Shown here piece after piece: positions 1 through 10,984 of a DNA stretch of 64,000 nucleotides (positions are counted from its first letter, which is position 1; every line of letters starts with the position of its first letter). Origin of the DNA: Anthonomus grandis grandis (taxonomy: Eukaryota > Arthropoda > Insecta > Coleoptera > Curculionidae). The stretch lies in assembly GCF_022605725.1 (NCBI RefSeq), contig NC_065550.1, positions 38,161,623 to 38,225,622 of the forward strand. The letters are read 5' to 3'. The notes beneath the pieces were generated by a model. The model was not told where the DNA came from. It did no database searches and saw nothing but the letters and a program-made list of their open reading frames with translations. The position numbers and the translations under genes were made by a program.

Positions 1-1245
1 TTTCCTCGAATTTGAAAACAATTGATTTTATTTATTCACAAATTTAAATCACAGTCGTGATAAATCTTTTATCCTCTTCAAGTTGAGACAAAAAAAAACT
101 AATGCCGATAAGTAAGGAGTTTTCCCTCAATCACAGTAGTAATAAATATTTCATACTTTCAACAATATGAGAAACATCCAGTCAATACAAATCTCTGTAA
201 GGATTAAGATTTTTTTTTCTATTATAAATGCACTACTGTGATTTAGCTTACTAAGGTTTTTGGTCACTAAAATCACTAATAATTTATTAATAATATATCA
301 CTAATATTTAGATAATTTATTTATTACTTTAAAAGGCGAATTTGTAAAATCACTCTCAAATAATAAATATGTTTAAGCCAATAAGGGAACATGGGTTTTC
401 AATATTTCAATATATTTTTTTTATATTTTTTTCTACGTGTACAAGATATGTGATGATAACCACTATTGTGATATATATTTTTATTTTACTGAAGCCAAGA
501 AAAATTAAATAAATTATTTTTCTTCTTAGTGATTTGTTTCCTCGTAAAGTGATCATTGCAGTGATTTAGAAAATGAACAACTTCTTAGTTATAACGTATA
601 CTGTATCAACTTAACGGCGGCGAGGTCTCCCTAAAAAAAGTGCTATTTATTTTTCGCAATAACAAGAACGAAAAGAAAATCCCAGAAAAGTCCTTTTATT
701 GATACAAAAAGCAGATTCAATGGAACGTGACAGCTATTGCTTCTCGCATACCTCCCCCCCCCGATGGAGGAGTACTACACTCTTCTAAGATAAATAGCTT
801 ATTATTGGGGCACTTACTCTTTTAACGTTAGAGATCGATCGACGTTAATATATACGCGTTAACGTTAAAAACAATATAAATCCTGAAGCATTATTGTTTC
901 ATTTTACGTGTAGTTTTTCATTTTAAGGGAGGTCTTTTGTTCGCTTTTTTCAATTTCCCTTATTTTCACTAAGGGGAGCGAGGTACAAATTTTTGTTGTT
1001 TTTTTTTAGTGTGTCGTCGGGTCACATGTGCAATTTGCCGGAGATTGTTATTGAAATAATTGAAAACCCAGCGGCCATGAATGGGATACGACGATCCGAT
1101 AATTGGAATCGAACCTTTTCCACTGAAAATGATTTTGTTTTTTTTTTTTTTTGGTAAATAAAGTTTAAGTTTGTCAAGCTGATTTTAGGGACTCGTCGTG
1201 ATTTTTTTTTAAATCTTAACAGTGATTTTAGCTGCTTATTGAACA
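1..1245. other. AT-rich non-coding sequence left of the assembly gap
   Basis: No gene seen. The sequence is AT-rich with scattered short variants of a CAGTGATTT / AATCAC(A/T)GT motif in both orientations (for example near 50, 131, 235, 465, 560 and 1220), which may be a very decayed repeat. A homopolymer C run lies near 754. A cluster of overlapping small palindromes (ATCGATCGA, GTTAAC, ACGCGT) lies at about 830-870. A minus-strand open frame at 1022-1252 is lysine- and serine-rich, matches nothing I recognise, and overlaps poly-T tracts, so I treat it as chance. Confidence 0.6.
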
Positions 1246-1260
1246 CTCTCACGAGATGTG
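1246..1260 (-). other. Sequencing-barcode remnant at contig end
   Basis: The last 15 bases before the N gap are CTCTCACGAGATGTG, preceded by an A at 1245. The full 16-mer CTCTCACGAGATGTGT occurs again at 12667-12682 and 22787-22802. Its reverse complement, ACACATCTCGTGAGAG, is what I remember as PacBio barcode bc1003. The position exactly at a contig end fits an untrimmed read end. The single A before each copy fits the A/T overhang used in adapter ligation. The barcode identity is from memory; the three-fold recurrence is directly visible. Confidence 0.85.
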
Positions 1261-1360
1261 NNNNNNNNNNNNNNNNNNNNNNNNNNNNNNNNNNNNNNNN
1301 NNNNNNNNNNNNNNNNNNNNNNNNNNNNNNNNNNNNNNNNNNNNNNNNNNNNNNNNNNNN
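1261..1360. other. Assembly gap, exactly 100 N
   Basis: One hundred unknown bases, the usual placeholder for a scaffold join of unknown size. The right edge (1361) falls inside a repeat block that recurs at 2952, so the gap sits in, or at the edge of, a tandem duplication. The true missing length is unknown. Confidence 0.97.
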
Positions 1361-3930
1361 ATACTTAGTTGTTTGAGAAGCACTGAAACTCGTTTATGCC
1401 TAAAAATCTCAATTAAAGTTAATATTTTATTAAAAATTTCAGAGATTTAAATGGCTTAAGGACTGCTGGAATTTATAAATTTTGAAGTATTTTTATTACT
1501 CAAAATAATTTTATTTAGTTGTTTGAGAACCACTGGGATTAGTTATTTATGCAAATGGACTTTTCAGTCGTTTAGGAACCACTCAACTGAATCTACATTT
1601 AATATCAATATTGTAATTTAATGATTTATCATGATCGAGTTCTAAAAATAGATTTAAATTATTTTAGAAGCACTGGAACTCGATTTATATTTAGGCATTT
1701 TTAGGAGTACTTATTGGAATTTCATCAAGTTGTTTGAGAAGCACTGAATTTTATTACGTACTTAGTTAGTGTTTCATTAAAAAAATGTTTGCAAAGTCGT
1801 TTTAGTTGTTTTAGAACCTCTGACAAATAATTTCTTTTTTTTTGTTCAGAGTTAAAGTTTGTCAAGTTGTTTGAGAATCACCGAACTAATTTCACTGTCA
1901 AAATTGTCAATGACTGATAATAGTTGTTTGAGAGGCACTGATATACATGAAAGATACTACTATTGCCCTTTCAGTTTTTTCAATCAGTTTTTTGAATCTT
2001 TTAAAAGTAAATCTCAGTTTGCCAAAAAGACTGACATATACATGTTTTGTTAAAATAGTTTGGGAACCACTGGAACTTATTTAAATTTTTAAATTTTAAT
2101 GCCTGATACGTGGTTAATAATTGTCTAATAACGGATCTAAAATGTTTTATGACCACCGGAATTATTTAATTGATAAAAAAATTTATTGATTATTGTTACT
2201 GAAATTTCATTGAGTTGTTTAAGAGCCACTGGAAATAATTAACTATGCAAATGGATTCATATATGTCGTTTTAGAACCACTGAAATTCGATTTCCATTTA
2301 AATATTTTTATAGAATATTAGGACCTAATATAGAACTATATTCAATCGTTTGAGAAGCACAGGAGCTCATTTATGTATTAGAACCTTTGGGCAATAAATT
2401 TATGTTTTACAATGTTCAATTTAAAAATTGTGAAGTTGTTTGCGAGGCACTGGAATTTATGTTTGTCTGAAATTGCCTGTAAATGGAGTTAAATTGTTTT
2501 AGGATCACTGGAAGTATTTAATTTATAAAATATTTTATTAAATGTCGTTAGTACTTAATGGAACTTCTCATCGAACATGGAACTTCAAATCACATTGTTT
2601 GAAGACCACCGAAACTAATTATTCATTGAAATGGATTTTTAAGCCCGTTTAGAACCACTGAACTCAATTTACATTTAAATTTTTTTATTAAATATTATTA
2701 CCCAATAGAACTATATTAAGTTGTTTAAGAAGCACTGGAGCTCATTAATACCTTGAAATAGATTTTAATTGTTTTAGAAGCACTGAAGAAATATACCTGA
2801 AAACATCAATTTTTTTTTACTAAATTTTTTGTACTTGAATGAAATTTTATTAAAATGTTTGAGAAGCACTGGAACCAATTTACGCTTTAAAATCACTGGA
2901 ATTGGATTAAAATGTAAACATTTCTATTGAATGTTAACACGTATTGGAACTATACTTAGTTGTTTGAGAAGCACTGAAACTTGTTTATGCCTAAAAATCT
3001 CAATTAAAGTTAATATTTTATTAAAGATTTAGGAGATTTAAATGGCTTAAGGACCACTGTAATTTATACATTTTGAAGTATTTTATTACCCAAAATAATT
3101 TCATTTAGTTGTTTGAGAACCACTGGAATTAGTTATTTATGCAAATGGATTTTTCAGTCGTTTTAGAACCACTCAACTGAACCTACATTTAATATCAATT
3201 TTAATCAATATTGTAATTTAATGATTTATCATGATCGAGTTCTAAAAATAGATTTAGATTATTTTAGAAGCACTGGAACTCGATTTATATTTAAGCATTT
3301 TCAGTGGTACTTATTGGAATTTTATCAACTTGTTTGAGAAGCACTGAATTTTATTACTTATTTAGTTAGTGTTTCATTAAAAAAATGTTTGCAAAGTTAT
3401 TTTAGTTGTTTTAGAACCCCTGACAAATAACTTCTATTTTTTGAATGTTCAGTTAAAGTTTGTCAAGTTGTTTGAGTATCACCGAACTAATTTAAGTTGT
3501 TCGAGAGGCACTGATATACATGTTTTGTTAAAATAGCTTGGGAACCACTGGAACTTACCTATATTTATAATTTTGGCAAATTTAAAAGGAATGTATTAAT
3601 GCCTGATACGTGGTTAAAAAACGGATTTTTTTAATTGATAAAAAATTCTATTGATTAGTGTTAGTACTGGAATTTTATTGAATTGTTTGAGAGCCACTGG
3701 AACTAATTATCCATGCAAATGAATTTCTATATGTCGTTTTAGAACCTCTGGAATTTGATTTATATTTAAATATTTACGTTAGGACCTAATAGGACTATAT
3801 AAAATTGTATGAGAAGCAGTGGTGCTCATTTATGTTTTAGAGCCTCTGGCAATCAATTTATGCTTTAGGATGTTCATTTTAAAAATTGTGAAATTCTTTT
3901 AGAGACACTGCAATTTATGTATGCCTGAAA
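1361..3930 (+). repeat. CACTGG-motif satellite with a ~1.1-kb tandem duplication
   Basis: A short core, TTGTTTGAGAAGCACTGGAA and variants (GAACCACTGGAAT, TTTTAGAACCACTG), recurs every 50-100 bp throughout. On a larger scale, 1361 to about 2470 is repeated at 2952 to about 3930. The phrases at 1361-1530 (ATACTTAGTTGTTTGAGAAG onward) return at 2952, and GCCTGATACGTGGTTAA at 2101 returns at 3601. The second copy is shorter by internal deletions. No coding content. The core ACTGGAA resembles the CTGCCTGGAA motif found later, but I cannot show they are homologous. Confidence 0.85.
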
Positions 3931-5530
3931 TATGTAACATGAATGTACTCATTACGACAAATTGTTTATTTAGTGTTACTTGTTGTATTAGTGTTACTAG
4001 TAAATAGTCTTAAAATCGCAAATAGTTTCAAATAAGACTACAATACTAAAAAGTGTCCTATTCTCAAATGTCACTTTTTTTCAATTTATTTTTTGGGACT
4101 TTTACGAACACAAACAAGTGGCAAATTAGTGCAACTTATGTCAATGCCTGCAATGTTTTTTATGTTGATGCAATTTCTTGCTATATTTAAGTTCTCAAAT
4201 AAACGTATATTTATGTATAAATCAACTTTATTCAATATACTGTATAGACGCATTTGATTCAGGCCAATACTTTCGCAAAATTCACCAATTCTGGCAATGT
4301 TTCAAACCCGTACATGCAGAATATGATGAAAAATGAAACGTATTGCATGAAATCTGGAGGTATTTCGATGACACGAAGCCTTATATAAAATAAAATTGTC
4401 TCTAAAATTGCCCGGGAAGAAAGAGAGAGAGAGAGAGGGGGGGAGAGGGTTTTTCAATGAAAAACTACCAATATCGGATTCAAATTGAAACTCGTCCTAA
4501 ATCTTTTATAACGCGAGCCGAAGTTTTCATTAAAAATTCCCTTCGTCTAGGAATTTAATAGTTTAATCACATCAATTTGCTCGTCTCCTCTACTCCGGAT
4601 TTATAGACTCTATAATTGTTCACGGAATATTAAGGGCCGTGAAGTTCTCTCCGTCTCGCTCCCACTCGCTGAACGGTTTATTGAATTAATCTTATTAGCT
4701 TCTTCGACAGTTTTCGACATTTTCCGACTTTGCCTCTCCCTTCCACCCTCGGGGATTCTTTAAGTTTCGCTTCTTTAATTGAAAATAATTGCCGTTTGAT
4801 CAGGCCCACTTTACAAAGATCAACTTACCATAAAAAAACTTTTTGTTTAATTTTGCACGCGAATTATTCGAGAAGGTGTCAAAGGACAGTCATCACTCTT
4901 ATGAATGTTTGATTAATAGTTACGTCACTGGTTGAATATTGATATAGGTGGCAGATGCCACAGCCTATTTTGACTAAGTGAACAATCGTTAAATAATCAC
5001 AGATGGAGCTCATAAAAGCCTATACTTTGACATTAAGTTGATTTAAATTTCGAGGTTAATTTTGACAGACAAATGACGTTCTTGAAGAGGATTAATCACG
5101 AACTTAATAAACTGCCAATTTAATGAAAAGTAAATGACCTTTCGATGTTGGTCATTCTGACAAATTTTAGGTGTGCCAAAGTTTTTGAAAGGTTATGTTT
5201 AAAAAAACAAAATAAAAAGTTACATTTAGGTAAGAATAGATGCGATAAGATAGTTGCGTTATTAGATCTAAGTATTTTTCTTGTACTTCTTTAAGAATTT
5301 CGTTAAAATTTATGAAAGAAAGTAATCCAGCATGCAATTTAAAATATTTGTTTTATTATTTTGATAAATTTGAATCTTGTGTTTACTTAACAAATTTAGT
5401 TAAAAACATTTTTATTTTCTTTCTATTTTTACTTTACTACTTCTACTTTCCTTCTATTTCCACATTAATAGGTACAACCATCTATAAAAATAAAAATATA
5501 GATTAATTTATGAGGTTTTGTAATTAGCAA
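3931..5530. other. Non-coding, mostly single-copy DNA
   Basis: No gene supported. GC is somewhat higher at 4480-4760 than around it. Small open frames at 4730-4912 and 5312-5506 show no recognisable motif and are probably chance. The stretch before 5530 is very A/T-rich and leads into the 171-bp satellite. Confidence 0.6.
4416..4449 (+). repeat. GA-rich microsatellite
   Basis: An almost pure purine tract dominated by GA dinucleotides followed by G runs. It is a simple sequence repeat within single-copy DNA, with no nearby gene. Confidence 0.9.
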
Positions 5531-6807
5531 AAGTTTTTTATTTATTTTTTTTTAGTAGTTTTTGAGTTATGGGCATTTTGTGATGATCTATTATAAAAAA
5601 ATCAATTTTTTCACAAAAATTTAAATTTTATCAACCCCCTGTACACTAATTATAAAACGCTAAAATAGGTGTCTAATGAAATTAATTGACCAATTTGTAC
5701 ACCAATTTTCAAATTTCTATCTCTAGTAGTTTTTGAGTTACGGGCATTTTGTGATGATTTATTATAAAAAAAATCAATTTTTTCACAAAAATTTAAATTT
5801 TCTCAATCCCCTGTACACTAATGAATAAACACTGAAATAGGTGTCTAATGAAATTAATTGAGCATATTGTACACCAATTTTCAAATATTTATCTTTAGTA
5901 GTTTTTGAGTTATGGGCATTTTGTGATGATTTATTATAAAAAAATCAATTTTTTCACAAAAATTTAAATTTTCTCAATCCCCTGTACACTAATTAAAAAA
6001 CACTGAAATAGGGGTCTAATGAAATTAATTGAGCAATTTGTACACCAATTTTCAAATTTCTATCTCTAGTAGTTTTTGAGTTACGGGCATTTTGTGTTGA
6101 TTTATTATAAAAAAAATCAATTTTTTCACAAAAATTCAAATTTTTTTAACCCTCTGTACACTAATTAAAAAACACTAAAATAAGGGTCTAATGAAATTAA
6201 TTGAGCAATTTGTACACCAATTTTCAAATTTCTATCTTTAGTAGTTTTTGAGTTATGGGCATTTTGTGTTGATTTATTATAAAAAAATCAATTTTTTTAC
6301 AAAAATTTAAATTTTCTCAATCCCCTGTACACTAATGAATAAACACTGAAATAGGTGTCTAATGAAATTAATTGAGCAATTTGTATACCAATTTTCAAAT
6401 TTCTATCTCTAGTAGTTTTTGAGTTACGGGCATTTTGTGATGATTTATTATAAAAAAATCAATTTTTCCACAAAAATTTAAATTTTCTTAAGCCTCTGTA
6501 AACTAATTAAAAAACGCTGAAATAGGTGTCTAATAAAATTAATTGAACAATTTGTACACCAATTTTCAAATTTCTATCTTTAGTAGTTTTTGAGTTATGG
6601 GCATTTTGTAATGATTTATTATAAAAAAATCAATTTTTTCAGAGAAATTCAAATTTTCTCAATGCCCTGTACACTAATTAAAGAACGCTGAAATAGGTGT
6701 CTAATGAAATTAATTGAGCATATTGTACACCAATTTTCAAATATTTATCTTTAGTAATTTTTGAGTTATGGGCATTTTGTGATGATTTATTATAAAAAAA
6801 ATCAACT
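5531..6807 (+). repeat. 171/172-bp satellite, 8 units, A/B dimer pattern
   Basis: The anchor GGGCATTTTGT occurs at 5571, 5742, 5914, 6085, 6257, 6428, 6599 and 6770, giving spacings of 171 or 172 bp. Each monomer reads TAGTAGTTTTTGAGTTA(T/C)GGG, then an A-rich stretch, a CCCTGTACACTAAT block and a TGTACACCAATTTTC block. Two diagnostic positions alternate strictly for units 1-7: units with TTATGGG are preceded by CTTTAG, and units with TTACGGG by CTCTAG. This makes a ~343-bp higher-order dimer. Unit 8 breaks the alternation. The array ends at about 6807 in an unrelated sequence. Confidence 0.95.
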
Positions 6808-7740
6808 TTTTTTCAAGGTCCCCTCGGTTTACGAGCATAAGTCGAAATATGTTAGATGGCCTTGACAAAGCCTACTTTGACACTTCAAGATGGCACTGAC
6901 ATGACATGACAAATGACATTGATGTCATGTCACACATGTCAAAGCATCTTTAATTATAAAATTTAATTTAAAATATGCAATAAATTTGTGAATTTGTGAA
7001 TTATCTCTAATCAATGTTAAGAGAAGTGCAATCTAATCATTAAAGAACATAATGTAAAAATGTGCTGCAAAGTCAGTCAAAAGTTAGTGCCATTTATCAT
7101 AATCCCCCCCATACATTTTCTAAGTGATCCAGCCATCCAGCGGGTATTTTATTTCCACATTTCCAGACTAACGAGCGGGATTTATATCGAAAAAGGGAGT
7201 GAAGGCGTCTTACAAATCGAACCGTTTCCGTTTCTTTTCTTACCGTCGTTGGAAGAAGAGAAAATCCTTTTAAGCAAATCGAATCTCCCTCTCGCCTACT
7301 TCTAATCTCCTTTAACTCCAAAACACCGTGGTCGCTTTAAATATGCTTATTTTCGGCTTACGCCTGCTGTGTATACCCTTAGATATATTAGCATCCTCGA
7401 TAAAATAAATATGGGAAAATAAATTTTAAGGCAGAAATAACGAAAGAATCATCATGACAATCCAAATCAGCGCCATCTTCAATAGTCAAAGTAAGCTCTG
7501 CCAAGGTCATCTGGGACGTTTAGGAGGCCTTGGCATTTTACAATAGAAATCAGCGCCACCTTTGCAAATCGTTTTATTATTAGTCTTGTACTTAATTATT
7601 TCTTAGATTGTCAATGTCAGGGTCAAAGTAGACATTTTCAGAGCAATCTGTGATTTTTGTATCAACTTTTATCGTAAACGAAGACATGTAAAAATGAAAA
7701 ACAGCGCCATCTTTGTTAATTATTGTCATTATTAAAGACT
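6808..7740. other. Single-copy DNA with a TGACATGACA palindrome and AGCGCCATCT repeats
   Basis: No gene supported. Near 6896-6940 there is a dyad of GACATGAC and GTCATGTC around an AAATGACATT centre. The short phrase CAGCGCCA(T/C)CTT occurs three times, at 7468, 7551 and 7702, with different flanks. Related GGCGCCAT phrases appear in the elements at about 11270 and 15160. Two overlapping open frames on opposite strands at 7060-7321 show no family resemblance and are probably chance. Confidence 0.55.
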
Positions 7741-8330
7741 CAAAATTTTTTCAGGCAGTTATAGGTTTTCTTCTTAAACTGATTTAACTGCCCGGAAGAG
7801 AATACTTAAATTTCTTTTAGGAAATTGATTTGAACAACTTTATGAAGAAGACTGTAATTGTTTGAGAAAAAATCCCTTTCAGGCAGTTGAAGACCAAAAA
7901 CAAAGTTACTACTTCAGGATTCAACTGTCTGGAAAATCCATTTCCAGGCAAGATATTTACTGTAAAGCCTTAAATTAACTGGACGAAATCTGTTTTTTTT
8001 TCTAGGCAGTTGAAGCGCAGAAAGCAAGTTACTGCCTGAGGTTTCAACTGCCTGGAACAAATTAAATATTTCTGTTCCAGGCAGTTGATGATTAGCATAA
8101 GGATTTTTCTTCCAGATATAGTTATTGGAAATTTTTCTGCTAGTCTTTAGCAACTTGAGAGAAATCAGCAATTTTCAGGCAGTTGAAGCGCTGGCTGTTT
8201 TGAAGAAACCTTAAACTGCCTGTAAGAAAATCTTTTTTTTTTAAGAGTTAGCAACCTTAAGAAGAACACTGTAACTGCCTGGAAAAAAATATTTTCCAGG
8301 TCCAGAAACAATTCAAGTTCCTGGTTCAGA
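7741..8330. repeat. Field of short hairpins on the AACTGCCTGGAA motif
   Basis: AACTGCCTGGAA and its reverse complement TTCCAGGCAGTT alternate at short spacing. The clearest pair is CAACTGCCTGGAACA at 8045-8059 and its perfect 15-base complement at 8073-8087, with a 13-base AT-rich loop. Others, less perfect, lie near 7785, 7880, 7925, 8010 and 8170. The unit is roughly 38-60 bp, and the sequence between motifs varies much more than the motif. No open frame is preserved. Confidence 0.85.
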
Positions 8331-8773
8331 ATTCATTTGCTTGAAACAAACGTTGAAGACGTTTTTAAGTCTGCTTCTATATAAACTAAACACAAAATTG
8401 ACAAAAAAAAATTGAAATAATTAGCTGCCTTGTCGAACGTTTCGGAAAGATTTTGTGAGGTAACGTAGTGCAACAAAAAATAAAAGTTTGCGCGAAATTG
8501 GAGCTGTGGCAACAAAAGTTGAACCTTAGAGTCCGGAATGGAATTTTCATCTACGATCGTGACACTGAAACATTGCGACAACAACATCTATTCAAATATT
8601 CACACACTATTTCACATTGCCAGTGTTCGGCACACACTATTTTTTCGCATCAAAGTTTGGCTCAGAACTTTAATGTTAAAAAAGAGACTGAACCAGCTAG
8701 TTTTCTTTCATATAAATTATAACATAGAAAAACTTAGTCCTATTGACATCCCATTATCACAAATACAAACATT

Positions 8774-9259
8774 TAAAAATTCAGAGATTAGAGGGACACA
8801 AAGTCAATGGTCTCAAAAGATGTTTATTTTAAAAAAAATTATTACACGTGTTTCGCCCTAAGGCATCGTCAGATCTAAAAGAAAATAGAAAGCAACCCTA
8901 GTACAAAAACAACAATGCATAGGCACAAATTACAATATAGTGATTTGACTTACCGGTAAAGCTATTGGATTAACACCACAAATATTCAAGTTAAAACAAA
9001 AATAAATACATACAAAATAAAAATAATGTTGATGTTCACATTAATTCCGGTGTTAAAACTAAATAACATAGCTTTACCGGTAAGTCAAATCTCTATATTG
9101 TAATTTGTGTCTATGCATTGTTGTTTTTGTACTAGGGTTGCTTTCTATTTTCCTTTAGATCTGACGATGCCTTAGGGCGAAACACGTGTAATCATTTTTA
9201 AAAAAATAAACATCTATTGAGACCATTGACCTTGTGTCGCTCTAATCTCTGAATTTTTA
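8774..9259. mobile_element. 486-bp foldback (MITE-like) element
   Basis: Two arms of about 192 bp, 8774-8965 and 9068-9259, are near-perfect inverted copies around a ~102-bp AT-rich centre. The outer ends read TAAAAATTCAGAGATTAGAG and its complement. TA lies at both edges, compatible with a TA target duplication included in the coordinates. Both arms contain TACCGGTAA and the phrase GGCGAAACACGTG or its complement. There is no coding capacity, so movement would need a transposase supplied elsewhere. A solo end of the same family lies at 17194-17224. Confidence 0.88.
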
Positions 9260-9339
9260 TTATCAAGAGGTCTCTTTGAGAAAAATGGACTACTTTTTTG
9301 AATTTGACAAACATTTAATTTCTGAGTAAAAAATATTTC

Positions 9340-9790
9340 TTACCATCGAATTTTCAGTTGCTTGCAAGAAATCAGTTTTTTCTTTCAGGCAGTTTAAGTG
9401 CAGAGAGAAGTTACTGTCCAAGGTATTAACTGCCTGGAAGAAATCAAACATTTATTTTCCAGGCCTTCTTTTACAGGTTTCTTTTAGGCTAAATAGGAGC
9501 ATAACAACCTTAAGAAAGAGACCGAACTACCTGGAAAAAAAATCTTTAGTAATAAAAAATTAAAGTGACTGCTGCAAAATTCAACTGTCTGGAAAAACCA
9601 TTTCCAGGCAGTCATAGGTGAGCATAAGATTTTTACTATCAAATATTCAATTGCCAGGACGAAATCATTATTTTTTTCTTCCAGGCAGTCACATTGCAAA
9701 ATCCAAGTTGATGCCCTGAGGTTTCAACTGCCTGAAAGAAAGAAATAAATTTTTTTTAGGCAGTTCCCAATCAGCACAATTGTGCTTGAA
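9340..9790. repeat. Second stretch of AACTGCCTGGAA hairpins
   Basis: This continues the hairpin field beyond the foldback element, with inverted motif pairs near 9590 (CAACTGTCTGGAA facing TTTCCAGGCAGT) and near 9735. The section from about 9560 is the start of a block duplicated at about 12000. Confidence 0.8.
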
Positions 9791-10610
9791 TTTATCATAT
9801 AGCACGTTATGTAACGATAGGAAATATTATTCTGAAAACAATGGTACTCTATTTGCTACTTTTTAATTTATACTTATAGAAAAAATAATTTTTTCAAATT
9901 TTAAAATGCAATGAATGCATTAAAAGTTTTAATTTTTAATCCAGTTATTACGGAAAAATAATTTTCATTGCATTTTTTGACTTAAATCCTTTACACGCCT
10001 ATTTAAAATATCCAAACTATTAATTTTGACATTTACTTAATTTTTTTAAATAGCACATTATTGAGAATAACCACTTTTAAAACGCGTTTTTTTTTTGCCA
10101 ATAATTTGATATGATTATTTTTTAAATTGGTTGATAAATAAGGCAATTGACAAATTTAGAGTAAAGATCTAATGTGGATTTCTAACTGCCTGAAGATGGT
10201 TTTTTTAGGCAGTTAAATATTAAGGAACTGTGTTTTTGTACCTAAAGTGCTTGGAAGAATTTTTCCCAGGCAATTAAAACCTCCTTTTTTAGGTTGTTAT
10301 GCTCTTTTTTTGAAACGAAACCTATTACTTACGTATATAAACTGTCTGGAAAAAGCTGATTCTTTCCAAGCAGTTGAAAATCTAGAATAAAAATTGACAG
10401 TGGCTGTATGTCGGGCTCCGCCTCAATTGCCTGGAAAATAAATATTTGATTTATTCCAGGAACTTCAGCCAGTAACCAGATTTCTGCATTTTAACTACCT
10501 GGAAGAGAAAAATGATTTATTTGTCATTTGTAAAATAAATCGTTGATTTTTTCTGTTTCAGGCTTTTGGAGAACCTTTGGATGTCTTCTTAACCTTTGAT
10601 CTTCCTTGAA
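9560..10610 (+). repeat. Duplicated ~1-kb block, copy A
   Basis: This block recurs at about 12000-13020 (copy C) with high similarity, and its second half (from about 10138) recurs at about 10985-11709 (copy B). Landmarks shared with copy C include TTTATCATATAGCACGTTAT at about 9790 and 12256, and GGCAATTGACAAATTTA at 10142 and 12595. It contains several hairpin motifs and no gene. Copy A preserves the sequence that a barcode overwrites in copy C: TTAAATATTAAGGAACT follows GGCAG here. Confidence 0.85.
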
Positions 10611-10960
10611 TATCGTGTATTAGCTCAATAAGGGTTCACCCTAATAAAATATTTTTATTTCATTAAAATCATTTAACAGTCTTATATAAGATTATATTTA
10701 TTCTTATAACTATAAAGTCACTGAAAGTAATTGGTTTTATAATAAAGTTTTCGTTTACCTAATATAACTTACTGCAAAACCTTTATGAAATGATTTTATA
10801 TCTATTTTATTACATATCGCATTATAATAATATTTTATTAAACTGTCACATAGTTATCTATAAAACTTTGTTATAAAATAATTTTGTTTCGTAGTAGACT
10901 TTGTGTGTTGTTTGGGTTGTAACCTTGGGCAGTAATTTGATTTCTGTGCATCAACTGCTG
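10611..10960. other. AT-rich spacer between duplicated blocks
   Basis: Very AT-rich, with ATAAAGTTTTCG and a partial inverted counterpart (AAAACTTTGTTATAAAA near 10860). I see no gene or clear repeat unit. Confidence 0.5.
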
Positions 10961-10984
10961 GAAAAAGAAAACCGAGTTCATTTA

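Noticed and set aside
5531..6807. Possible CRISPR-like array because of regular repeats
   Set aside because: The whole 171-bp unit is repeated with no unique spacers, and the context is eukaryotic.
7060..7321. Overlapping open frames on both strands
   Set aside because: Neither resembles a known family and mutual overlap suggests chance.
10611..10960. Weak inverted similarity around ATAAAGTTTTCG
   Set aside because: Too many mismatches and indels in A/T-rich DNA to separate from chance by eye.
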